Assembly (NCBI GenBank): GCA_963702695.1
Contig: CAVPDS010000023.1
Span: 114,404-178,403 of the forward strand
Source of the DNA: VAZQ01 sp963702695
GTDB taxonomy: Bacteria; Pseudomonadota; Alphaproteobacteria; Rhizobiales; Xanthobacteraceae
Direction of reading: 5' to 3'
Length of the DNA stretch: 64,000 nt
Position 1 is the stretch's first letter; each line of letters starts with the position of its first letter. A model generated the notes under the pieces. That model did no database searches, was not told the origin of the DNA, and saw only the letters and a list, made by a program, of their open reading frames with translations. Below are positions 19,858 through 27,922 of the stretch, piece after piece. The position numbers were made by a program, and so were the translations under genes.

Positions 19858-21369
19858 CTAGCTGATCCGGACCGCGACGTACCGGGTCGTCTCGCCGGAC
19901 TTGATCCGCATCAGCACGGCGCGCTTGCCCGCTCCCTGCGCGGCGGTGATCGCCGTGTAGACATCCTCCGGCGCGTTCACCGAACGGTGCGCCACACCGA
20001 GGATGATGTCGCCGACGTCGAGCCGATCGGCCAACACGCTGCCGGGATCGATCTCCGCAACAATGACGCCGGTGGTGCCGCGCTTCACCGACTGCGCCGG
20101 CAACAGGGTGAGCCCGGCGCCCGGGACATCCGTCTTGGCCGTCGCTTCGCTGGTGGGCGCCGCTTCGGCCGCCTTGACGCGTACCGGCGCTTCCTCGACC
20201 GCCGCCGTGACGGTGCGCTCCTGCGCCTCCTGGATCACGCCGAGCGGGAGCGACGTACCGGGCGTCATGCCGTCGAGCTTGCGGGCGAAGTCGTGTGCGT
20301 CCTTCACCAATTCGCCATTCATCGTCTGGATGACATCGCCAGCCGAAATCCCGGCTTTGGCGGCGGGGCTGTCGGCCTCGACGTCCACGACCAGTACGCC
20401 GCCGGCGTTGGCGGCCAAGCCGAGCGTCTCGGCGATCTCAGGCGTGACCGCCTGCGCCTTCACGCCGAGCCAGCCGCGAGTCACCGCGCCCCTGTCCTTG
20501 AGTTGCGCGATCACGGCGCGGGCGCGGTCGGCGGGAATGTCGAAGGCGATGCCGACGGAGCCGCCGGTCGGCGAATAGATCATGGTATTGATGCCGACGA
20601 CGTTGCCGCTCACGTCGAAGGTCGGGCCGCCGGAACTGCCTTTGTTGACCGGAGCATCGATCTGCAACAGATCCTCGTAGGAATCCTTGGTCATGTCGCG
20701 TCCGCGGGCGGACACGATGCCGGCGGTCACGGTGCCGCCGAGGCCAAACGGATTGCCGACGGTGATGATCCAGTCGCCAACTCTCGGCGCGGCGTCCGCG
20801 AAGTTGACATGCGGGAAATCCGCGGCGCCATCGACCTTGAGCAGCGCGAGATCGCTGGTCGGATCGGCGGCAACGATCCGCGCCGTGTAAACCTGGTTGT
20901 CCTCGGTGCGGATCTCGGCGGTCTTGGCGCCGTTGACGACGTGATTGTTGGTCACCGCATAGCCATCGGCGGAAACAAAGAAGCCGGAGCCCTGCGAAGT
21001 CACCAGCCGCGCTCGGCCGCGTTCCATCTGTCCGGTACCCTGGCCGCGGAAATAACGCTCCGTCTGGAAATGTTCGTCATCGACGATCCGCACGCGGATG
21101 CTGACCACGGCAGGGGTCACCGAATCCACGATGCTGGCAAAGCCCGGCGGCGTAGCGCGCGCGGGCATCTGTTCGGCCGCGCTGGCGTCGACCCGGAATA
21201 CGGTGGCGGCACGCGGGCTCACCAATACGGTCGCCGTCGCCGCACCCAGGAGTGCAGCGACCATGATCGCGCGGCGGGCAATCAACTTTCCCGTCGACTT
21301 TCCGGTCGACTTGCCCTTGGCGACGCCGGATTCGGCTGCAATGTGTTTGCTTGAAATGTGATCAGGCAT
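19858..21369 (-). CDS. HtrA/DegP-type periplasmic serine protease with two PDZ domains
   Basis: The 503-residue protein has a hydrophobic N-terminal anchor or signal (ARRAIMVAALLGAATATVLV), a trypsin-like domain and two C-terminal PDZ domains. The catalytic triad is visible: His in VTNNHVV, Asp in TSDLALLKV, and Ser in NKGSSGGP (GSSGG in place of the commoner GNSGG). PDZ regions include DSPAAKAGISAGDVIQTMNG and VLADRLDVGDIILGV. The ATG at 21367-21369 follows GGAG. DegP enzymes degrade or refold misfolded envelope proteins under stress. Confidence 0.93.
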   Translation of the reverse strand: MPDHISSKHIAAESGVAKGKSTGKSTGKLIARRAIMVAALLGAATATVLVSPRAATVFRVDASAAEQMPARATPPGFASIVDSVTPAVVSIRVRIVDDEHFQTERYFRGQGTGQMERGRARLVTSQGSGFFVSADGYAVTNNHVVNGAKTAEIRTEDNQVYTARIVAADPTSDLALLKVDGAADFPHVNFADAAPRVGDWIITVGNPFGLGGTVTAGIVSARGRDMTKDSYEDLLQIDAPVNKGSSGGPTFDVSGNVVGINTMIYSPTGGSVGIAFDIPADRARAVIAQLKDRGAVTRGWLGVKAQAVTPEIAETLGLAANAGGVLVVDVEADSPAAKAGISAGDVIQTMNGELVKDAHDFARKLDGMTPGTSLPLGVIQEAQERTVTAAVEEAPVRVKAAEAAPTSEATAKTDVPGAGLTLLPAQSVKRGTTGVIVAEIDPGSVLADRLDVGDIILGVAHRSVNAPEDVYTAITAAQGAGKRAVLMRIKSGETTRYVAVRIS

Positions 21370-21731
21370 CGCGCTCTCCACCACCGCACGTCATGCGGCT
21401 CATCGTTCCGTTTCGGGAGCTGGCCTGGATCACCTCCATCGACTGTGATGTCTTGCCACGCTCTAGCGGTTCCGCAGCATTTGTTTTTGGCCACCCGCCT
21501 TCTGTTCGTGCGGGCTCGAACCCACAACGCGGCGTGAGGCGCCCGGTTCCAATGAGGATCGGCAGGGACGGGAGCGGAGAATCGAGAGCGATAGTGGAGA
21601 CGGGCGGAGCCGGAATTTACAAAAATTTGAAACGGCAGGGATCGCTATCATTGTCGCCAATGTAAATTTGAACCATCGCTGCGCTGGCCCGACCAAATTA
21701 CAGGTGGCACCAGCAGCGGGAGAGCCTGTCT
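21370..21731. other. Intergenic region with a tRNA T-arm-like scrap
   Basis: This 362-base stretch lies between divergent htrA and the orphan gene. On the minus strand around 21508-21528, GTGGGTTCGAGCCCGCAC resembles a tRNA T arm but with one extra base in the 3' side of the stem. The rest of a tRNA cannot be traced. No gene is supported. Confidence 0.3.
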
Positions 21732-22715
21732 ATGATCGATATCTCTAATTTGAATAACGATACCCGAATACCCGATGTCAAAAAGAAAGCGCTGGAATTC
21801 GCCGCCGCCTTCAAGACCATGTCACCCGTGAAGAACGAGCCGAACCTGGATAACAGTGCGATCCAATACAACGCGTTGATCACCAACGCGGTTGAGGCCG
21901 TCCAGCGCTTGTCGCCAAATGCGCGCATCGCGTTCATGTTCTTCGTCGGGCGCGATTTTGGAGGCCTTCAGGCCTTCGAGGTGGTTCGGGGATATCACAA
22001 GGAAGTGGTCAATCACCACGTTCTCCGCGTGTCCACCCTCGATGAGGCGAGCACGTGGGTTGTCGATGATATGGACATCAAGCATTGGGACGAATTGATC
22101 GGCATAAGCTGGACCGGCCGGCGCGGCATTTCGCTGCCGGCGACCATCTGCATCGTGGTTCCCATTGGAAGCAAGTTCGACCTCGACGCAGAAACGCACA
22201 CGCATACCTGGGCGACGTACGTGGAGAATACCTATGCGTCGGGCACCGAGAATTACGTCGACGTTTACTCCAGTGCAGAACTGGGCCTGAAAGTTCCTCT
22301 CGTTGAAAAGATTGCCACCTTCGACGTGAAAACCGGCGTCAAGGTCGGCGAGAAACACTACAAAAAGACCGAGGAAAAGGAGGGGCAACGCTTCGGCGCG
22401 CAAACCTCAAAGACGTTTGTCGTGACCAAGATAGGCCGCAACACGCTGGAGTTTTATCCCGGGCTCGTGAATGAAGCCGTCATCAACCCCTTCGCGGTTC
22501 AACACGGCTATGTAGCGGAGCGAAAGGATCTCAACAAGAAACTGGGCGAGCATTGGAATTCCGTAAGCTGGGATGGCACGGAGACCAACAGCGGCTATGA
22601 GCAGACCGAGGAAGACATCCAGAAAATCATCGACGAAACAGGCTTGGAGATGGCGCGGCGAGTGCGCCGCATGAAGTACAGTCCGCCAACCTCCAGCGCC
22701 GTCCCGGCGAGATAA
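21732..22715 (+). CDS. Unrecognised 327-residue protein, possibly acquired
   Basis: A real gene is likely: the ATG has GCGGGAGAG nine bases upstream and the frame is long and non-repetitive. I do not recognise a family. The N half is acidic/helical (MIDISNLNNDTRIPDVKKKA) with FMFFVGRDFGGLQAFEVVRG. The middle is rich in Thr, Tyr and Val with alternating polarity (HTHTWATYVENTYASGTENYVDVYS in part), suggesting beta strands. A Lys/Glu-rich stretch follows (VGEKHYKKTEEKEG). There is no signal peptide and no membrane helix. Codons ending in A or T are more frequent than in its neighbours, consistent with transfer. The following DNA is a hairpin-rich gap and a methyltransferase fragment. Confidence 0.75.
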   Translation: MIDISNLNNDTRIPDVKKKALEFAAAFKTMSPVKNEPNLDNSAIQYNALITNAVEAVQRLSPNARIAFMFFVGRDFGGLQAFEVVRGYHKEVVNHHVLRVSTLDEASTWVVDDMDIKHWDELIGISWTGRRGISLPATICIVVPIGSKFDLDAETHTHTWATYVENTYASGTENYVDVYSSAELGLKVPLVEKIATFDVKTGVKVGEKHYKKTEEKEGQRFGAQTSKTFVVTKIGRNTLEFYPGLVNEAVINPFAVQHGYVAERKDLNKKLGEHWNSVSWDGTETNSGYEQTEEDIQKIIDETGLEMARRVRRMKYSPPTSSAVPAR

Positions 22716-22762
22716 TCCGGTCCTTTGTGGCTATGGCCGATCGCACCTACGTCGCGCGTCAC

Positions 22763-22857
22763 CCTGAAGGCGCAGCCTTCAGACCAAGCCTCGAAGGGCG
22801 ACCCGGAACGCGCCAGCAGCGCGCGCTTGTTGCAACATCGAACCGGATCGCCCTTCG
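22763..22857. repeat. Nested inverted repeats after the orphan gene
   Basis: A perfect 8-bp stem, CTGAAGGC-GCA-GCCTTCAG, lies at 22764-22782. A second pair, 22792-22806 with 22843-22857 (CGAAGGGCGACCCGG against CCGGATCGCCCTTCG), matches at 14 of 15. They may act as transcription stops or belong to a REP-like repeat family. Confidence 0.55.
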
Positions 22858-22974
22858 GGGCTCCTCGCTTCCCTCCCCAAAGCAGATCCGGTTCCACCCT
22901 CCTCAAGGCGGCCTAAGGCGACCGGTTTCCCGGGGCCACGCCGCCGGCATGCATGATCGCCGGCATTTGAATGA

Positions 22975-23391
22975 TCAAGACGACATCGAATCGATGAGGC
23001 AGTGCGGCAGAAAGAATGCCGTACACATGTTGATCCGAACTCCGTCCGGCATCACATAGGGAGTGTCATTCGGAAGAAACCACGTCCCTGCGTCGGCTCT
23101 GGCATAACCGTTGTTAATTATGTCAATAGTATCAGCCCCCTTCGACCCACGACCGAAATAATCATGCGTGCACAGAATCGCATCCTCGGTGAAAATACGG
23201 TTTGCGGCTCGTAATGTGCCCTCGTCGGGAATCCAATCGAAGAAGGCAAAGTCGATTTTGTGGCCTTCACCTTCCAGAATGCGAAGGGCGATATGCGATC
23301 CATAAGGGATGAATTTAATTCCGCTCCAAGGCGGCAGCCCTCGGTAGTCTACGACATCGGATGTGGTGATCCGGCCGCCGGTTTTCTTCAC
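22975..23391 (-). pseudogene. Truncated methyltransferase-like protein (C-terminal part)
   Basis: The 138-residue frame contains IDFAFFDWIPDEGTLRAANR then DAILCTHDYFG. This has the pattern of the last strands of a class I methyltransferase: an acidic residue, a helix, then a strand ending in HDY. The SAM-binding N-terminal half (motif I) is absent. The apparent GTG start has no ribosome site and lies only 24 bases from the convergent-side TctC stop. It is best read as the 3' end of a gene whose 5' half was deleted. The upstream TctC gene is intact, so the breakpoint lies at about 23390-23415. Confidence 0.5.
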
Positions 23392-23414
23392 CGCAGAGTT
23401 TCCACCGGCTGGTA

Positions 23415-24449
23415 TTACTGCTGCGGGCTGAGCTTGCGGGCCTGATCGAGCACGTCGGGGCGGATGACAAATGTGGATTCGACCACCTTCTGCAGCTCGG
23501 CGCCGGTCAGCGGGTCGACGTCGACGCCGGTGCGCTGGATTTCATCGCGCAATGCCGGGTCGTCATGCATCATCTCATCGAAAGCCTTGCGCAGCGCGGC
23601 GGTGACGCTGTCCGGCAAACCGGGCGGCGCGAGCAGCGCGGTGCCGAGCGCGCTGCCGCCGGCGAACAGGCCGAAGATCTGGCGCTGGGTGTCGTCCTGG
23701 GCGAGATCGACCACCGCCGGAACGTCGGGCAGCTCGCGATGACGCTCGCGCGTGTACTGCACGATGAGATTGATCTTCTTGTCGCGCAGGAGGTCGGCGC
23801 TGCCGACCTTGATGCTCGACCACGGCTTCACGATTGCCTCGACCTCACCGCGTTCCAGCGCGAGCTGCGCCGAGGTCGGCCCCTGAAAACCGGTGACGAC
23901 CTTGAACTTCGTGCCGATCAGCTCGTTCATCAGGCGCGGAAACACCACCGACGACGAGGTCGGCCCGGTGCCGGCGACGATCACTTCGCGGCGCTTGGCA
24001 TCCTCGATGCTCTTGAAGCCAGAGGCCGCCCAACTGTGCTCGACCTCGACATTGGAATTGATGCGGCCGATCCAGTTATATTTGCGGGCATCGTACTGGA
24101 TGCCCGGCGTGGTGGCGAGCACCTGACCGACCGCGACGGTCTGCGAGACCACGCCCATCACCGTGCCATCCTTGGCGGCGACGTTGTAGAGATAGTTCGC
24201 GCCGCGCAAGCCGCCGGCGCCGGGCATGTTCTGCACGATGACATTCGGATTGCCGGGCAGATGCGCGCCGATATGGCGCCCGACCAGGCGGCTGTAGAAG
24301 TCGTACGGACCGCCGGCCTCGAAGCTCGAAATGATGGTGACGGTCTTGCCGTGGAAATCGGGGATCTCGTCCGCGAGCGCGGCCGGCGCCAACGCGAGGC
24401 CCACGCTGAGAAAAAGCAAGAAGATCATTCCGTCGGTTTTTGCGGCCAT
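23415..24449 (-). CDS. TctC-like tripartite transporter receptor protein
   Basis: The product is about 344 residues with a signal peptide (FLLFLSVGLALAPAALA), then IPDFHGKTVTIISSFEAGGPYDFYSR, NVIVQNMPGAGGLRGANYLYN and YTRERHRELPDVPAVVDLA. These are all features of the TctC-like receptors that have a longer N-terminal loop. Two starts are possible: ATG at 24449 (MAAKTDGMIFLLF) and ATG at 24428, which overlaps the TGA of the upstream small gene as ATGA. Either implies translational coupling to that gene. The ligand is unknown, and no TctAB is nearby. Confidence 0.88.
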   Translation of the reverse strand: MAAKTDGMIFLLFLSVGLALAPAALADEIPDFHGKTVTIISSFEAGGPYDFYSRLVGRHIGAHLPGNPNVIVQNMPGAGGLRGANYLYNVAAKDGTVMGVVSQTVAVGQVLATTPGIQYDARKYNWIGRINSNVEVEHSWAASGFKSIEDAKRREVIVAGTGPTSSSVVFPRLMNELIGTKFKVVTGFQGPTSAQLALERGEVEAIVKPWSSIKVGSADLLRDKKINLIVQYTRERHRELPDVPAVVDLAQDDTQRQIFGLFAGGSALGTALLAPPGLPDSVTAALRKAFDEMMHDDPALRDEIQRTGVDVDPLTGAELQKVVESTFVIRPDVLDQARKLSPQQ

Positions 24450-24703
24450 GGTGCGCGCGTCATCCAACCTTCTTGTTCCAACGCCCGCAGCAGTTCCTCG
24501 GTCGCCGCCGCGATGTCCTTTGCGGCGCCGCTTTCGGCCGCCTGCAAGATGCTGTTGCCGGCCGCCAGCCAGTGCGCGCGGTGCAGATATCCACGCGGGA
24601 GGTCCTTCGACAAGGCGTGATTGGCATCCAGCAGGGAGTCCAGTCGCCGCACCGGCCCGCTCTTTGGCGTGATAGTATAGCTGAGTTTCTTGGTCCAATA
24701 CAT
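24425..24703 (-). CDS. Small conserved-looking protein coupled to TctC
   Basis: The 92-residue protein starts MYWTKKLSYTITPKSGPVRR and contains LDANHALSKDLPRGYLHRAHWLAAG and AATEELLRALEQEGWMT. The even composition and helical pattern argue for a real gene. The TctC frame also runs through this DNA but reads as Arg/Gly-rich nonsense there. The stop overlaps the start region of the TctC gene, so both are probably one transcript. I recall similar hypothetical proteins in rhizobia but know of no function. The ribosome site is weak. Confidence 0.6.
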   Translation of the reverse strand: MYWTKKLSYTITPKSGPVRRLDSLLDANHALSKDLPRGYLHRAHWLAAGNSILQAAESGAAKDIAAATEELLRALEQEGWMTRAPWPQKPTE

Positions 24704-24959
24704 CGGCAGACAGGACTTCCCAGGCGAAGGCGGCAATCCGGCTTTCCCCGAGGCTTGCGGGCGGCATGGTTGCACGGCTTCGATATTTGCGGTGGCTAAA
24801 CGTTGATCGACAATTGTGGGTTGATGACCCCTTCGTATTGTACTTCGAACGTTGGCTTCAGACCGGAATGAGGCGGCGCCCGCTGTATTGATTCATCATG
24901 ATCGAAACAAGGTCGCGTGTCACGATCCCCTGTCCCCTTGGCATGCAGGAAGGAGGGTC

Positions 24960-26030
24960 TCAACGATTGGCGGCGGGCGGATACGCATGCCGGCGTCCGT
25001 TGAAATCCTCAACCTCATAGCACGCAGCGCCGGCTTGCGCCGCGGCGGGCGTGATGTAGCCGGGGCCAATCGGGGATTTGCCGTAGCCGCCTGGAATATC
25101 GAGCACGTAGGCCGGCTGGCAAAGCCCGGACGCGCGCCCGTGCAGCGCGCGCATCAGCGCCTGGCCCTCCTCGATCGTCGTGCGCAGGTGCGAGGTTCCC
25201 GGCGCGAGATCGCCATGGTGGAGATAGTAGGGCTTGATGCGGCATTCGACCAAGGCGCGCATCAGCGCCGCGAGCGTCTCCGGATCGTCGTTGACGCCGC
25301 GCAGCAAAACGCTCTGGCTGAGCATCGGGATGCCGGCATCGATGAGCCGCGCGCAGGCGGCACGCGCACGCTCGGTCAGCTCACGCGCGTGATTGGCATG
25401 CAGCACGACATAAGTCGCCTTGCCGGCCGACTTGAGCGCGCGCACGAGGCCCGGCGTCACGCGCTCGGGGTCGACCGTGGGGACACGCGTATGCATGCGC
25501 AGGATCTTGACGTGCTCGATCGATTTCAGCACGCGCATCACTTCGCGCAGTCGGCGTGCCGAGAGCACGAACGGATCGCCGCCGGTGAGGATCACCTCCC
25601 ATATGTCGGGATGCGCGCGGATATAGCCGAGCGCCGCATCGAGCGCAGCGGGCGAGAGGGCGTGGCGGCGCGCAGGGCCGACCATTTCGCGGCGGAAGCA
25701 GAACCGGCAGTAGACTGCGCAGACGTGCACCAGCTTGAGCAGCACGCGGTCGGGATAGCGATGCACGATGCCCTCGACCGGGCTGTGGGCGTCATCGCCG
25801 ATCGGATCGGCGGACTCTGCGGGCTGGACGTTTAGCTCCGCGGCATCGGGCAGGAACTGGCGCGCGATCGGATCGTGCGGATCGGCGCGGTCGATCAAGC
25901 TCGCGACATCGGGCGTGAGCGAAACGGCGTAGCGCGCCGCGACCTGCTCGATCGCGGCGCGGCGCTCAGGCGGCATGAGGCCGGCCTCGATCAACTGAGC
26001 GGCGGTGCGAAGCGTTGTGCGGCTTGTCAT
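24960..26030 (-). CDS. epmB: EF-P beta-lysylation protein EpmB (lysine 2,3-aminomutase family)
   Basis: The product is a radical SAM enzyme of about 356 residues. The cluster motif CAVYCRFC (CxxxCxxC) followed by FRREMVG is typical of the lysine aminomutase family, as are EVILTGGDPFVLS and ILRMHTRVP. EpmB converts (S)-alpha-lysine to (R)-beta-lysine, the group attached to elongation factor P. The ATG at 26028-26030 is preferred to a TTG two codons upstream. It follows epmA on the same strand after a gap of about 31 bases, and efp is divergent from epmA. This context supports EpmB over catabolic KamA. Confidence 0.9.
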   Translation of the reverse strand: MTSRTTLRTAAQLIEAGLMPPERRAAIEQVAARYAVSLTPDVASLIDRADPHDPIARQFLPDAAELNVQPAESADPIGDDAHSPVEGIVHRYPDRVLLKLVHVCAVYCRFCFRREMVGPARRHALSPAALDAALGYIRAHPDIWEVILTGGDPFVLSARRLREVMRVLKSIEHVKILRMHTRVPTVDPERVTPGLVRALKSAGKATYVVLHANHARELTERARAACARLIDAGIPMLSQSVLLRGVNDDPETLAALMRALVECRIKPYYLHHGDLAPGTSHLRTTIEEGQALMRALHGRASGLCQPAYVLDIPGGYGKSPIGPGYITPAAAQAGAACYEVEDFNGRRHAYPPAANR

Positions 26031-26061
26031 GCGCAAATCCCTGGCGTCCGGCCGGCCTTAT

Positions 26062-27087
26062 TCACGGTTCAGCCGCCGGTGTCCACATCACCTGGTCGAT
26101 GCGCTGCGCGCCGGTGGCGAGCATCGCCAGCCGGTCGAAGCCGAGCGCGATGCCGCAAGCCTGCGGCATGACTGCGAGCGCAGCGATAAAATCCTCATCG
26201 AGCGGATACCGTTCCCGGTAGATGCGTTGCTTCTCCGCCATCTCCGCCTCGAGGCGCGCGCGCTGCACCACCGCGTCGGTGAGTTCGCCAAATCCGTTCG
26301 CGAGCTCGATCCCGCACGCGTAGAGCTCGAAGCGTTCGGCGACGCGCGGATCGGACGGTTTCGGCCGCGCCAGCGCCGACATGGCCGCGGGATATTCGCA
26401 AAGGATAGTCGCGCGACCGAGGCCGAGCTGCGGTTCGATCCTCTCCACCAGGACGCGGCTGAAGAGGTCGCCCCAGGTGTCGTCGTCGGCCACGCGAATG
26501 CCCTGCGCATGCGCCGCGGCTGCCAGCAGCCGGCGATCGGCAGCGAGGTCGATCCCGGCATGGCGCGCGAAGGCGTCGGCGACGGTCAGCCGTTCCGGCG
26601 CTGCATAGGGATCAATGGCACGGTCGCGGAAACGAAACTCCCGCGTGCCCACGGCCGCCGCAGCCGCGGCTAGCAGCGCGGCGCAATCCGCCATCAGAAC
26701 GTCGTAGGGCTCGCCGGCGCGATACCATTCGAGCATCGTGAATTCCGGCGCATGCAGCGCACCGCGCTCGCGGTTGCGGAAGGCGCGCGCGAACTCGAAA
26801 ATCCGGCGCTCGCCGGCAGCCAGGAGCTTCTTGCAAGCGAATTCCGGCGAGGTCCGCAGATAGCGCCGCGCCGTGCTCCCGTCCGGCCCCACCAGTTCCA
26901 CGGCGAAGGCATGCAGATGTGTCTCGTTCCCGGGCGAGACCTGCAGGGCGCCGGTTTCCACCTCGACGAAATCGCGCGCGCAAAACCATTCCCGCAGCGC
27001 CGCTATGATCCGCCCGCGCCCCAGCAGGAACGGCCGGCGATCAGCATGCACCTGGGGGTCCCAGAACGGAGAGCTCCCGGCGGTCAC
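26062..27087 (-). CDS. epmA: EF-P--(R)-beta-lysine ligase EpmA (GenX/PoxA)
   Basis: The 341-residue class II synthetase-like enzyme lacks the tRNA anticodon-binding domain of LysRS. Seen are VETGALQVSPGNETHL, RYLRTSPEFACKKLLA (motif 2 region), RIFEFARAFRNRE, HAPEFTMLEWYRAGE and GIALGFDRLAML (motif 3). EpmA activates (R)-beta-lysine and ligates it to a conserved lysine of EF-P. A GTG start at 27085-27087 follows a G-rich stretch. It forms a unit with epmB downstream and faces efp across about 156 bases. Confidence 0.93.
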   Translation of the reverse strand: MTAGSSPFWDPQVHADRRPFLLGRGRIIAALREWFCARDFVEVETGALQVSPGNETHLHAFAVELVGPDGSTARRYLRTSPEFACKKLLAAGERRIFEFARAFRNRERGALHAPEFTMLEWYRAGEPYDVLMADCAALLAAAAAAVGTREFRFRDRAIDPYAAPERLTVADAFARHAGIDLAADRRLLAAAAHAQGIRVADDDTWGDLFSRVLVERIEPQLGLGRATILCEYPAAMSALARPKPSDPRVAERFELYACGIELANGFGELTDAVVQRARLEAEMAEKQRIYRERYPLDEDFIAALAVMPQACGIALGFDRLAMLATGAQRIDQVMWTPAAEP

Positions 27088-27243
27088 CTGCGGCCCCCGC
27101 CCAAGCGCTTGGAAAACTGCGAAAATCGCTGGCGAACGGGCGCAGGATCAGTATGTTGCGGGCCGACACCACGGCCGGCCGGCCCGGCCCCCTCCCCTCC
27201 GGGGCTATCCGGCGCGTTCGCCCAGCACCAAGGAACCGAATTC

Positions 27244-27810
27244 GTGAAAGTCATCGCCAGCTCGCTTCGCAAGGGCAATATCGTCGAGGTCAACGATCAG
27301 CTCTACGTCGTGCTCAACGCCGAAAGCTTCCACCCCGGCAAGGGCACTCCAACCACGCAGATCGACATGCGCCGGATCAGCGACGGCGTAAAGACCGCCC
27401 AGCGCTACAAGACCACCGAGCAGGTCGAACGCGCGTTCGTGGAAGACCGCGAGCATCAGTTCCTCTATCAAGACGCGGACGGCTTCCACTTCATGAACAC
27501 CGAGAATTACGATCAGGTCACGCTGCAGGCCGACCTGATCGGCGATCAGGCGGCTTACCTGGCGCCGGAGATGAAAGTCACGCTGGCGGTGTACGAAGGC
27601 AACCCGGTCTCGATCGAGCTACCGCAGAAGGTGATCCTCGAAGTGGTCGAAACCGAACCCTCGATCAAGAGCCAGACCGCCGCCTCTTCGTACAAGCCCG
27701 CGGTGCTCTCGAACGGCGTACGAACCATGGTGCCGCCCTTTGTCGGCGTCGGGACCAAGATCGTGGTGATGACTGCCGACGGCGCTTACGTCGAACGCGC
27801 GAAGGAGTGA
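27244..27810 (+). CDS. efp: Elongation factor P
   Basis: The 188-residue EF-P has a GTG start at 27244 preceded by CCAAGGAACCG. The protein starts MKVIASSLRKGNIVEV. The modification loop reads HPGKGT, with Lys33 at the position that receives beta-lysine in gammaproteobacterial EF-P. C-terminal OB domains contain VLSNGVRTMVPPFVGVGTKI. EF-P relieves ribosome stalling at polyproline runs. The divergent epmA-epmB unit next door supplies the modification, so this window contains the two main enzymes and their target. Confidence 0.97.
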   Translation: MKVIASSLRKGNIVEVNDQLYVVLNAESFHPGKGTPTTQIDMRRISDGVKTAQRYKTTEQVERAFVEDREHQFLYQDADGFHFMNTENYDQVTLQADLIGDQAAYLAPEMKVTLAVYEGNPVSIELPQKVILEVVETEPSIKSQTAASSYKPAVLSNGVRTMVPPFVGVGTKIVVMTADGAYVERAKE

Positions 27811-27922
27811 TACCGAGAGCGACATTCACTCACGATGCGCGCACTGCCCGAGTATCGGCTCGCCTTCGAGCCTCGCTTCGCTCGCACCTCGGGGTAAGGT
27901 AGACATGCATGCAAGCTAAGGG

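Noticed and set aside
19858..21354. Readthrough of the 19471 signal-peptide frame for 600 codons
   Set aside because: This is the antisense shadow of the HtrA gene. The real mature domain of the small protein is in another frame.
21508..21528. Functional tRNA on the minus strand
   Set aside because: Only a T-arm-like motif is present, with an extra base in the stem. No D or anticodon arm can be drawn.
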